From Brevibacterium sp. 239c (lineage in GTDB: Bacteria > Actinomycetota > Actinomycetes > Actinomycetales > Brevibacteriaceae), in contig NZ_FXZH01000009.1 in the NCBI RefSeq assembly GCF_900169365.1, positions 62,001-126,000 on the forward strand: a stretch of 64,000 nucleotides of DNA. Direction: 5' to 3'. Below the pieces are notes generated by a model. It was given only the letters and a program-made list of their open reading frames with translations. It searched no databases and was not told where the DNA came from. The translations under genes and the position numbers were made by a program. Each line of letters begins with the position of its first letter. Position 1 is the stretch's first letter. Positions 1 through 7,306 of this stretch are shown here, one piece after another.

Positions 1-1
1 T

Positions 2-715
2 GAGCGGCGAACACTGCTGCGTCGCAGCGCTGATGACACAGACCCGACCGAGCGGGTGATCGTCGCCAATGTCGATGTCATGGGCATCGTCACCGCAACC
101 GAGGACCCCGAACCTTCCTACGGTCTCATCGACCGGGCTCTGACTGCGGCTTTCGACGCCGGCATCACTCCCCTGCTCATCGTCACCAAGACCGATCTGA
201 AACCGGCCGATGGCATCATGGAGCGGTTCTCGGAGACCGGAGTGGAGATCATATCCTCAGGGCTCAGCCCCGACGGCACACTGACCGATGCGAGGGTGTT
301 CGACCGTCTGCAGGGCCAGATCAGTGTGCTCATCGGTCATTCGGGGGTCGGCAAATCGACCCTCATGAATGCTCTCGTCCCCCGCGCTGAGAGGGCCACC
401 GGCCACGTCAATGACGTCACCGGTCGGGGTCGACACACCTCGTCTTCCGCGATCTGTCTTCGTCTTGACGGTGGCGGCTGGCTCGTGGACACCCCGGGAG
501 TCCGCAGCTTCGGTCTGGCCCACGTCGATCGCGAGACACTGATCTCAGCCTTCCCAGAACTCGTCCAAGCCACTGCCGAGTGTCCACGCGGCTGCACCCA
601 TCAGTCCGAGGCACCGGGATGTCAGCTCGACTCCTGGGTCAGCGAGGGCAAGGCCGGCCCCGGCGGAGTCTCACGGTTGGAGTCGCTGCGCAGACTGTTG
701 CCCTCGTCTGGATAA
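2..715 (+). CDS. rsgA: Ribosome small subunit-dependent GTPase A, 5' end outside window
   Basis: RsgA is a circularly permuted GTPase that helps late maturation of the 30S ribosomal subunit. The frame is open from base 2, so the N-terminal OB-fold part lies upstream of the window. Visible are the G4-type TKTDL, the P-loop GHSGVGKST, the G3 motif DTPGVRSFG and the C-terminal zinc motif CPRGCTHQSEAPGC. The order G4-G1-G3 is the permutation that defines the family. The gene ends at TAA 713-715, 9 nt before hisN. That stop lies inside a TAAGGT -10-like hexamer for hisN. Family assignment is secure; only the true start is unknown. Confidence 0.95.
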   Translation, partial: ERRTLLRRSADDTDPTERVIVANVDVMGIVTATEDPEPSYGLIDRALTAAFDAGITPLLIVTKTDLKPADGIMERFSETGVEIISSGLSPDGTLTDARVFDRLQGQISVLIGHSGVGKSTLMNALVPRAERATGHVNDVTGRGRHTSSSAICLRLDGGGWLVDTPGVRSFGLAHVDRETLISAFPELVQATAECPRGCTHQSEAPGCQLDSWVSEGKAGPGGVSRLESLRRLLPSSG

Positions 716-724
716 GGTGGGACC

Positions 725-1525
725 ATGAACGATCTCGACCTGGCGACCGAACTCGCCGACCTCGCGGACTCCATCAGCAACCGTCATTTCGTGGCGCAGG
801 ACTTCACCGTCGAGACCAAACCCGATCTGACACCCGTGACCGAATGCGACCGTGCCGTGGAGACCGCGATCATGGATCGTCTCGAACGCGAACGACCGGA
901 GGACAGTGTCCTGGGCGAAGAGTTCGGATCCCACGGGACCTCGCCGAGGCGGTGGATCATCGATCCTATCGACGGCACGAAGAACTTCGTCAGGGGCGTT
1001 CCCATCTGGGCCACTCTGATTTCCCTGTACGACGGACAGACACCGATCATCGGCATGATCTCAGCTCCTGCTCTGGGGCGACGATGGTGGGCCGAAGTCG
1101 GTCACGGTGCTTTCACCTCGGCGCTGGGAGAACCTGCGAAGCCCATCCACGTCTCTGACGTCGATGCCCTCGAAGACGCCTCGATGTCGTATGCTTCCCT
1201 CTCCGGCTGGAAGGAACTCGGCGTCCTCGACGACTTCCTCGCGCTCTGCGATTCCCTGTGGCGGACCCGAGGCTTTGGAGACTTCTACTCATACATGCTT
1301 CTGGCCGAAGGAGCCGTCGACATCGCCTGCGAACCCGAGCTGGAGCTCTACGACATGGGTGCGCTGGTACCCATCGTCGTTGAAGCAGGCGGAACGTTCA
1401 CGAACACGGCCGGCGAGTCCGGACCGTTCGGCGGGAATGCCCTGGCCAGCAACTCGAAACTCCACGAACGTGCCCTCGATGCGCTGGGTCGGATCGCCCC
1501 TGCCACCCCTCAATCCCACACCTGA
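725..1525 (+). CDS. hisN: Histidinol-phosphatase, inositol monophosphatase family
   Basis: A protein of 266 residues of the Mg2+-dependent inositol-monophosphatase fold. In actinobacteria the HisN clade removes phosphate from histidinol phosphate in histidine synthesis. Metal-binding motifs are GEEFG (about 64-68) and DPIDGTKNF (80-88); the distal aspartate motif reads ELYDMGAL where many relatives have WDxAA. Linkage to rsgA is common in actinobacteria. TAAGGT (713-718) lies 6 nt before the ATG, so the transcript may be leaderless, although AAGGTGGG could also act as a ribosome-binding site. A general inositol monophosphatase is the main alternative. Confidence 0.85.
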   Translation: MNDLDLATELADLADSISNRHFVAQDFTVETKPDLTPVTECDRAVETAIMDRLERERPEDSVLGEEFGSHGTSPRRWIIDPIDGTKNFVRGVPIWATLISLYDGQTPIIGMISAPALGRRWWAEVGHGAFTSALGEPAKPIHVSDVDALEDASMSYASLSGWKELGVLDDFLALCDSLWRTRGFGDFYSYMLLAEGAVDIACEPELELYDMGALVPIVVEAGGTFTNTAGESGPFGGNALASNSKLHERALDALGRIAPATPQSHT

Positions 1526-1574
1526 GCGTCAGTTTTCGACGCAACCCGAACATCTCTGACGAAGAGGGAGACAG

Positions 1575-2846
1575 ATGCCCGATGTGATGCGTGCTGATCT
1601 GTGGCATTCAATGGCTGATGCGGCCGGACTGATCAACGCCGACGGAACGATCGGCGAGACGATTTATGGACAGATGACGGCTTTCGCGGCAGAGACCGGA
1701 GCTGTGAATTTGGGGCAGGGAGCGCCTGGAACCGATGCTCCTGCCGAACTCATCGAGGCCGCGGCAGACGCCATGCGTGAGGGCTGCAACCAGTACCCGC
1801 CGGGCCAGGGCAGTCCGGCGCTGCTCGAGGCTGTGGCTCACCAACGGCAGCGGGACTTCGGCCACGAGGTCTCACCCCAGGACGTGCTCTACACTTGTGG
1901 AGCCACAGAGGGCATCACCGCCGCGATTCTGGCTCTCCTCCCCCGGGGCGGGACGGTTCTCGCATTCGAACCGTTCTATGATTCCTACCCTGCGGCAATC
2001 GCCGCCGCCGGTGGGTCGATGATCACCGTGCCAATCTTGTCAACCGCTGAGGGCGGGTTCGAGCCCGATTGGGACATCTTCGACAATGCTGTCACTGCTG
2101 CCGGCAGCCGTCCCTCGATCATTCTCATCAATACTCCCCACAATCCGACAGGTTTCATGTTCACCGAACAGGATCTGGTTCGCATCGGTGAAGCAGCAGT
2201 CGCCGCCGACGCGTGGGTCCTGACCGACGAAGTGTACGAACAGTTGGTCCTCGACGGTACGCCACATGTGGCACCGGCCGTGGCCATGAGCGACAGCTCA
2301 CGAGTCGTCACAGTCTCCTCAGCGGGAAAGTCCTGGAACGCGACCGGATGGAAGATCGGGTGGGTGATTGCTGAGCCTGAGGTCAGGCAGGCCATCCAGA
2401 CGGTCAAACAGTTCCTCACGTTCACAGCAAGCGGTCCCCTGCAGGTGGGCCTGGCACGGACACTGGCCGGGGGTTCGACGTTTGTGGATGAAAATCGATC
2501 TTCACTGCAGCAGCGAGCAGACGTCCTGGTTCCGGCTTGCCGTGCTATTCCAGGGGGCATTGCATCAACGCCGGCTGCTGGGTACTTCACCGTCGTCGAC
2601 TTCTCCGCCCTGACTGATCTGGACGCTTTCGAGCTCAACAACCTATTGGCTCGACGGTATTCGATAGTCGGAATTCCCGTTCCAGCCCTCTGTCGGACCG
2701 GATCCCCTGCTCACACGGCGTACAGAGCATCAATCCGCTACTCATTCTGCAAGTCTGCAGCGGATGTCGATCGCGGGGCACAGCTGTTCTACGAGCTGGC
2801 TGCCGACCTGAAGCAGAATCCCAATGCGCTGCGCAGCCAGGACTGA
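1575..2846 (+). CDS. Class I/II pyridoxal-phosphate aminotransferase
   Basis: A 423-residue fold-type I aminotransferase. The PLP-binding lysine lies in SAGKSWNATGWKIGW (around residue 252). Substrate-site and cofactor patterns GATEGI, NTPHNPTG and TDEVYEQLV resemble kynurenine/methionine/DapC-type aminotransferases (YbdL-like). A GAGGGAGA ribosome-binding site precedes the ATG. The real DapC candidate is elsewhere in the window (50231-51352), so this enzyme probably handles another amino acid. Substrate is not resolvable from sequence. The gene ends before a strong bidirectional hairpin. Confidence 0.85.
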   Translation: MPDVMRADLWHSMADAAGLINADGTIGETIYGQMTAFAAETGAVNLGQGAPGTDAPAELIEAAADAMREGCNQYPPGQGSPALLEAVAHQRQRDFGHEVSPQDVLYTCGATEGITAAILALLPRGGTVLAFEPFYDSYPAAIAAAGGSMITVPILSTAEGGFEPDWDIFDNAVTAAGSRPSIILINTPHNPTGFMFTEQDLVRIGEAAVAADAWVLTDEVYEQLVLDGTPHVAPAVAMSDSSRVVTVSSAGKSWNATGWKIGWVIAEPEVRQAIQTVKQFLTFTASGPLQVGLARTLAGGSTFVDENRSSLQQRADVLVPACRAIPGGIASTPAAGYFTVVDFSALTDLDAFELNNLLARRYSIVGIPVPALCRTGSPAHTAYRASIRYSFCKSAADVDRGAQLFYELAADLKQNPNALRSQD

Positions 2847-2906
2847 TGCCACCAGCCCTGATCTGAACACAGAACGAAGCACCAGGCTCACACAGAGCCG
2901 GCACAT

Positions 2907-2954
2907 ATAGAGGAGGGGGCGAATCGCAGTTCTGCGATTCGTCCCCTCCTCTAT
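2907..2954. terminator. Bidirectional terminator between aminotransferase and YceI genes
   Basis: A near-perfect inverted repeat of about 23 bp per arm (arms ATAGAGGAGGGGGCGAATCG... and its complement) with a tiny loop. It lies between two convergent genes, so it can serve both strands. Confidence 0.85.
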
Positions 2955-3019
2955 TCACTCCTTTTCACTGTGACCGCCACAGCGCAGATGCACCTGTGGC
3001 AGCGTCAGCGTCAGACTGT

Positions 3020-3568
3020 TCAGGCCTTGACGAGTTCGAGTTCAAGTTCGATCTTGATCTTGTTGGAGACGAGCAGTTCTCCACCGCCGAGGACGGCATT
3101 GAACTCCATACCGAAGTCCTTACGATCGACCTGGGCCGCAGCCGAGAGGCCCGCGACCTGGTTCTCGTTGGGATCGGTGGCAACGCCGCTGAACTCGGTG
3201 GCGAAGGTGACTTCCTTCGTCACACCGCGCATCGTGAGGTCACCGATGAGTTCGAACTCTTCATTGGAAGCAGCGTTGATCCGTGTGGATTTGAAGGTCA
3301 GCTTCGGGTTGTTCTCAGCCTCGAAGAAGTCACCGCCCTTAAGGTGACCGTCGCGCTGAGGATTGCGTGTGGTGATCGATTCGACGTCGGCCTCAGCGGC
3401 AACTGTGCTGCCTTCGAGGGTCTCACCGACGTTGACGCTGCCAGCGATGTCCTCGAAGTGTCCGCGCACCTTCGAGACGCCAGCGTGGCGTGCGGTGAAT
3501 GTGAACTCGGAGTGCACTGGGTCGATGTTCCAGGTTCCTGCAGTGAGTCCCTTTGGAAGAGCAGTCAT
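3020..3568 (-). CDS. YceI family protein
   Basis: A 182-residue member of the YceI family, small lipocalin-like barrels that bind isoprenoid-type lipids. The start MTALPKGLTAGTWNIDPVHS, the segment FTARHAGVSKVRGHF and the ending LVSNKIKIELELELVKA are typical. An AGGAGA site lies just upstream of this ATG (3566-3568), which favours it over an upstream in-frame codon at 3601. No signal peptide is visible, so a cytoplasmic location is likely here. The gene converges with the aminotransferase gene. Physiological role unknown. Confidence 0.88.
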   Translation of the reverse strand: MTALPKGLTAGTWNIDPVHSEFTFTARHAGVSKVRGHFEDIAGSVNVGETLEGSTVAAEADVESITTRNPQRDGHLKGGDFFEAENNPKLTFKSTRINAASNEEFELIGDLTMRGVTKEVTFATEFSGVATDPNENQVAGLSAAAQVDRKDFGMEFNAVLGGGELLVSNKIKIELELELVKA

Positions 3569-3716
3569 GATTTCTCCTGTTGGTTGAAATTTGAAGTACA
3601 AGAATGACTATAGTTTTTATTTCAACTACATGCAACTCAATAGACGCACTCAATTCCAGAATGGGGCGCCAGTTGAACGGCAAGCAGACATGTGTTGGAC
3701 GTCACTCATAAACGGT

Positions 3717-3746
3717 TTGGCCCGCAGGAGACCACTCGTGTAAAGT
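3717..3746 (+). promoter_or_regulatory. Likely promoter of the first fMet tRNA
   Basis: TTGGCC (3717-3722), an 18-bp spacer and TAAAGT (3741-3746) lie 11 nt upstream of the tRNA. The spacing fits a sigma-70 type promoter; the -35 is weak. Confidence 0.5.
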
Positions 3747-3757
3747 AGAAAACACGA

Positions 3758-3831
3758 CGCGGGGTGGAGCAGTTCGGTAGCTCGCCGGGCTCATAACCCG
3801 GAGGTCGCAAGTTCAAATCTTGCCCCCGCCA
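3758..3831 (+). tRNA. Initiator tRNA-fMet (CAT), copy 1
   Basis: A 74-nt cloverleaf without encoded CCA. The anticodon loop CTCATAA is flanked by GGG/CCC pairs at the bottom of the anticodon stem, a hallmark of initiator tRNA. The first base pair of the acceptor stem (C1 with C72) is unpaired, also expected of an initiator. The sequence is identical to the copy at 5400-5473. A hairpin terminator follows directly. Confidence 0.95.
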
Positions 3832-3837
3832 CGTTGC

Positions 3838-3879
3838 GAATGTGTCGCGAAATCGTTCACTCGGTTTCGCGGCACATTC
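3838..3879 (+). terminator. Terminator after tRNA-fMet copy 1
   Basis: Imperfect inverted repeat GAATGTGTCGCGAAA / TTTCGCGGCACATTC followed by TTTG, starting 6 nt after the tRNA. Confidence 0.8.
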
Positions 3880-3971
3880 TTTGTCTCTGGCTCCCCGCAT
3901 CCCCATGATTGGGTTAATGCTCAAAGTGCGTGTATGGGTAGAGTGTGTCCGGCAGGCTAGCCCTGATGGTC

Positions 3972-4490
3972 TCACCGTGATCGCCCGTCCCACCCTTTCT
4001 GGATCCCGCTACCGTCCTTGACGCTGAACGACGTCCCATACAAAGACTTTGTCTCCCGGCGACCGGCATCAGCCTCCGCGGCTGTGCGCCGAGGCTTCTT
4101 CGTCCTCGCAGCCGACGTGACGAAGTCCCACGGATCCCTCGCTGCTTCTGTCTGCAGATACAACAGCCAGTCGATTCCCCGCCCGGCATGATCGGCCGGT
4201 AGACCCTTGCAGAGTCGTAGGAACTCCTTGATGGCCCCGTTCGACCCGCCCTCTAACGGGTTCGTCGTCCGCGCGACCGTGACGCCCTCCTTCGCCAGGC
4301 CCAACCAGGTGAAAAGCTGGTCGTCACGGATCAGTCCGGCCAGGAGTCTCCACGCCCGCCTGGTCCGTAGGTGTGTGTACCACCAGGTCTGGCCCGGTCT
4401 GACGTACGAGGGTCGAGGCGTGCCGGCGTGGGCACGAGTACGGTGTTTGAGGAGGTGAATCGCCATCGCCCTGAGGATAATAGAGGCAGG
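3972..4490 (-). pseudogene. C-terminal fragment of IS256/IS1249-like transposase
   Basis: The readable stretch TWWYTHLRTRRAWRLL ... TTNPLEGGSNGAIKEFLR ... GIDWLLYLQTEA matches the C-terminal end of IS1249-type transposases, where a TNN(R/P)(I/L)EGG motif is typical. The N-terminal two thirds, including most of the DDE catalytic domain, is missing. The fragment is cut where IS3 sequence begins near 4500. It is not a functional gene. Confidence 0.7.
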
Positions 4491-4521
4491 GAGATTGGAA
4501 GAAGGAGATCCTCTCATACCA

Positions 4522-4941
4522 ATGAAATACACCGACGAACCCAAAGCTCGTGCCGTCGAACTCGTCATCCATACTCAAGCCGATCCTGAGACCGCGAATG
4601 GGGCAATCACCCGCGTCGCGAACGAACTCAGCCTGAGCAAGGAGACCCTGTGAGTCTGGGTGCGCAAGAACAAGGACTCCGGCAAAGCCACGCCGGCGGA
4701 ATCGGTCGACCTTGATGCCGAGAACCGTCGACTGCGCGCCGAGTTGACCGAAGCGAAACGGGCAAACCAAATACTGCGCCGGGCGTCGGCTTTCTTCGCG
4801 GCGGAGCTCGACCGCCCATCCAAGAGGGGGCACCTCCCGCTTGCGGGGGAATCGTCGGCTTCATCGACAACAACTGCGACGAGTTCGGAGTCGAGCCAAT
4901 CGTGCGCGCCCTTTCAGGGACTGCTGCACGGATTGCTGTGA
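4522..4941 (+). pseudogene. IS3 family orfA, interrupted by TGA
   Basis: Starting at ATG 4522 the frame encodes an IS3-type OrfA helix-turn-helix (MKYTDEPKARAVELV ... VANELSLSKETL) and then hits TGA at about 4648-4650. The frame continues after the stop as VWVRKNKDSG ... LDAENRRLRAELTEAKRANQ ... LRRASAFFAAELDRP, the classical leucine-zipper end of OrfA. The stop fits a CGA-to-TGA change, so this copy is dead unless the codon is read through. Confidence 0.8.
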
Positions 4942-5333
4942 GCTCGTATTACGCGCTTAAGAAGCGCCTACCCTCAGCCCGTCCCCGTCAGGACCGGGAA
5001 CTCATGGTCATCATCCAAGACATCTATGAGGCGAACTATTCCTGTTACGGGGCGCGGAAGATGTGGAAGGCGATCAATCGTGAGCATACCGGCCGGTTCG
5101 GTCCGGTGGCCCGGTGCACCAGCAAGAGGTTGATGCACAGGCTGGGCATCGATGGGGTTCGTACGAGACGGAAGCAGCCGACGACCGCTCCGGCCAGGGC
5201 CGAAGAATGCCCGGACGATCTCGTCATGAAGTCAACCAAACCTTCAGCAGCCCCCTTCTCCCCCGATCCCCCGGCCCTGTCCAAAACAACATCCTGCGGT
5301 GGCGACTCGGCCGTGTTGCCGGGGGAGACGTAG
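4830..5333 (+). pseudogene. IS3 family orfB, truncated before the catalytic domain
   Basis: In the -1 frame relative to orfA, as usual in IS3 elements, the sequence reads VGFIDNNCDEFGVEPIVRAL and continues through the HTH_21 region (YGARKMWKAINREH ... ARCTSKRLMHRLGIDGVRT). Similarity ends near 5225, just before the rve/DDE integrase domain. The remaining codons to 5333 look unrelated. A functional OrfB would need roughly 170 more residues. Confidence 0.8.
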
Positions 5334-5399
5334 TGTCATCTGCATGCCGATTATGCTTCTGACTTGCGAGGACGTAGTATTTACCAAGTAAACAAACGC

Positions 5400-5473
5400 C
5401 GCGGGGTGGAGCAGTTCGGTAGCTCGCCGGGCTCATAACCCGGAGGTCGCAAGTTCAAATCTTGCCCCCGCCA
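5400..5473 (+). tRNA. Initiator tRNA-fMet (CAT), copy 2
   Basis: Identical over all 74 nt to the copy at 3758-3831. The identity stops within 1-2 bases of each end of the tRNA, so the flanks are not duplicated. A TAGTAT hexamer about 21 nt upstream may be its -10. A strong hairpin follows at 5481-5515. Confidence 0.95.
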
Positions 5474-5480
5474 CGAAAGT

Positions 5481-5515
5481 CGTAGAGCCCCCATCCATTG
5501 GATGGGGGCTCTACG
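5481..5515 (+). terminator. Terminator after tRNA-fMet copy 2
   Basis: Inverted repeat CGTAGAGCCCCCATC with its complement, practically perfect over 15-17 bp, 8 nt after the tRNA. There is no long T run. Confidence 0.8.
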
Positions 5516-5755
5516 CATTCACCTGACCCGCGCTCCCCCGTACACATCTACTGACCTATAGCCCCCCATCGTCCGCGCCAGATCTTCAACCGCAGGTCTA
5601 GGGTGGAAGAGATACCAACGGTCACGCTCAACTTAGATGAGGGATGCAGATCATGGGAGCACAGGCGCTTATGAACACAGGGCGATTCCTACTCTATATC
5701 GGTTCAGGAGGCAACGGCTGTAACTCCACCACATTTGCAATCAGGCGGTACGGCA
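5516..5755. other. Intergenic stretch, mostly unexplained
   Basis: Between the tRNA terminator and the ATL gene no convincing gene is visible. A short frame at 5644-5772 (42 codons, MQIMGAQALMNTGRFLLYIG...) has a GATGAGGG before its ATG and overlaps the ATL start. I do not recognise it, and it may be chance. Confidence 0.3.
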
Positions 5756-6073
5756 ATGCGCAGCCCGATTGATTCTGCGAGTGCGAAGCGGCCGAGCCTC
5801 CAAGACGCAGTTCGGAGGGCTGTGAGATCTGTGCCTGCCGGATACGTGGCAATGTACGGAGACATCGCGACCATAATCAACGTCGGCCTCCGCCAGGCAG
5901 GACGCCTCGTGGGTCAGATCGCTGATGCTGCGCCGTGGTGGCGGATCATCTATGCCGACGGCACACCCAGCACCTGTCACAGTCGCTTGGCCACAGGCCT
6001 GCTGCGTCAGGAGGGAAACGAAATCCTCGGACAGCGTGTGAATTTGGCCCTCCACCGTATCAACCGTGACTAA
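5756..6073 (+). CDS. MGMT-family alkyltransferase-like (ATL) DNA-binding protein
   Basis: A 105-residue stand-alone DNA-binding domain of the O6-methylguanine methyltransferase family. The core VPAGYVAMYGDIATI ... RQAGRLVGQI ... APWWRIIYADG follows the family. The cysteine motif PCHR, needed for alkyl transfer, is replaced by PWWR, the pattern of ATL proteins, which bind O6-alkylguanine and recruit nucleotide excision repair. The ATG at 5756 has AGGCGG upstream and is preferred over an in-frame TTG at 5735. A second ATL-like gene lies at 41625. The gene stands alone between the tRNA/IS island and the siderophore-binding gene. Confidence 0.78.
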   Translation: MRSPIDSASAKRPSLQDAVRRAVRSVPAGYVAMYGDIATIINVGLRQAGRLVGQIADAAPWWRIIYADGTPSTCHSRLATGLLRQEGNEILGQRVNLALHRINRD

Positions 6074-6137
6074 GTGTGAACTGTGACCACGTGCCACCTG
6101 TGACTGAGTGACACCAGCGCCCAAGAGTCACCGTTAG

Positions 6138-6156
6138 CAAGGTTATGCTTACCTTA
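6138..6156 (+). promoter_or_regulatory. DtxR/IdeR iron box overlapping -10 and start codon
   Basis: The 19 bp CAAGGTTATGCTTACCTTA match the DtxR/IdeR consensus (TTAGGTTAGSCTAACCTAA) at 14 positions and its central 15 bp at 13. The box contains TATGCT (6144-6149), a -10 hexamer 6 nt before the ATG, so bound repressor would cover the promoter and start point. Iron-dependent repression follows from the known family behaviour. Confidence 0.75.
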
Positions 6157-7181
6157 TGCATATTACTTCCCGCGGAACCTGCGCAGTGGCCGCAACCGCT
6201 TTGTCCGTCCTCCTGCTCACCAGCGCCTGCACATCCGGCACAGAAGCTGACAGGGGTGAGGACACTGGAAAAAAGGATGTTGCTACCGGTGGTAAAGCCT
6301 TCGCAAAAGCCGATGAAGAGACCGCTGAGCTGGGAAGTGATGCTGAGCCCGGGGCATTTCCCCGCACGGTGAAACATGCCAACGGCACCACCGAGATTGA
6401 GGAAGCGCCCAAACGGGTCGTCGTGCTCGACACCGGTGAACTCGACGATGTCCTCGCCCTGGGCATCACTCCCGTCGGTATGGTCACCACCGAGGGAGCT
6501 CACCCGGTGCCCTCCTACCTGGACGATCAGGTCAAAAACGTCGACACGGTGGGCACGATCAACGAACTCGATCTCGAGGCGATTGCCGAGCTTGAGCCGG
6601 ATCTCATTCTGGGCAGCCAACTGCGTGCCGACACGCTCCACGACGAACTCGAATCAATCGCACCCACGGTGTTCTCGATTCGGCCGGGGTTCCCGTGGAA
6701 GGAGAACTTCATGCTCGTCGGCGAGGCGCTGGGCATGGAGAATGAAGCCACAGACGTGCTCAATGAATATGCGAAGGCCACCGACGAACTCGACGAGACG
6801 GTCGAGGGCGAGCCGACTATCTCACTCGTGCGATTCATGCCCGACAGGTTGCGGCTCTACGGCAACAAGTCCCTCATCGGCGTCATCCTCGACGATGCCG
6901 GGCTCGCCCGTCCTGAAGCACAGGACGTTGCTGAGCTCGCGGTCGAGATCTCTCCGGAGAATCTGGACCAGGCTGGTGGAGACTACGTCTTCTACACCAG
7001 TTATGGCGACCCTGAGGCCACCGGTGAGACCGCAGCAGTCTCCGGCAGCCAATGGTCGGGGATAAAGGCAGTAGAGGACGACAGAGCCTTCCGAGTCGAA
7101 GACGACGTCTGGTTCCTCGGGTTGGGGCCAATCGGGGCGAAACAGATCGTCGATGACCTCGATGGATACCTGACAGACTGA
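6156..7181 (+). CDS. Iron-siderophore ABC transporter substrate-binding lipoprotein
   Basis: A 341-residue FecB/FepB-type periplasmic-binding protein of the TroA/Peripla_BP_2 fold. The signal peptide ends in the lipobox LTSAC, so it should be lipid-anchored outside the membrane. Domain markers are KRVVVLDTGELDDVLALGI, NELDLEAIAELEPDLILGS and the C-terminal lobe QWSGIKAVEDDRAFRVEDDVWFLGLGP. No permease or ATPase gene is adjacent, so it must pair with transporters encoded elsewhere. An iron box covers the start, so expression should rise when iron is scarce. There is no ribosome-binding site; the message is probably leaderless. Ligand not predictable. Confidence 0.88.
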   Translation: MHITSRGTCAVAATALSVLLLTSACTSGTEADRGEDTGKKDVATGGKAFAKADEETAELGSDAEPGAFPRTVKHANGTTEIEEAPKRVVVLDTGELDDVLALGITPVGMVTTEGAHPVPSYLDDQVKNVDTVGTINELDLEAIAELEPDLILGSQLRADTLHDELESIAPTVFSIRPGFPWKENFMLVGEALGMENEATDVLNEYAKATDELDETVEGEPTISLVRFMPDRLRLYGNKSLIGVILDDAGLARPEAQDVAELAVEISPENLDQAGGDYVFYTSYGDPEATGETAAVSGSQWSGIKAVEDDRAFRVEDDVWFLGLGPIGAKQIVDDLDGYLTD

Positions 7182-7236
7182 CCCGACTAAGCCGTCGCCT
7201 CCCTGAAAGGGGCGGCCCGCATGTCGGCCCCGGCAC

Positions 7237-7284
7237 ATGAGTCAGGCCCCTGGGATCCGTTCGGATCCCAGGGGCCTGACTCAT
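7237..7284. terminator. Bidirectional terminator
   Basis: A perfect inverted repeat with 22-bp arms (ATGAGTCAGGCCCCTGGGAT... and complement) and a GTTC loop, between the convergent siderophore-binding and UPF0182 genes. Confidence 0.9.
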
Positions 7285-7306
7285 TCAACGTCGACCGGCG
7301 CGGGTG

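Larger units (their letters stand above)
3972..5333. mobile_element. Nested remnants of two insertion sequences
   Basis: A decayed island between two identical initiator tRNA genes. It contains the C-terminal part of an IS256/IS1249-like transposase on the minus strand and, abutting it from about 4500, the start of an IS3-type element on the plus strand with a nonsense codon in orfA and a truncated orfB. The order suggests that the IS3 element inserted into or next to the IS256-like one. No complete terminal repeats or target duplications were recognised. Nothing here looks able to move on its own. Confidence 0.75.

Noticed and set aside
3758..5473. Considered as a prophage or integrative element at the tRNA
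   Set aside because: No integrase, excisionase or cargo gene is present, and the repeat is the whole tRNA rather than a 3' att core.
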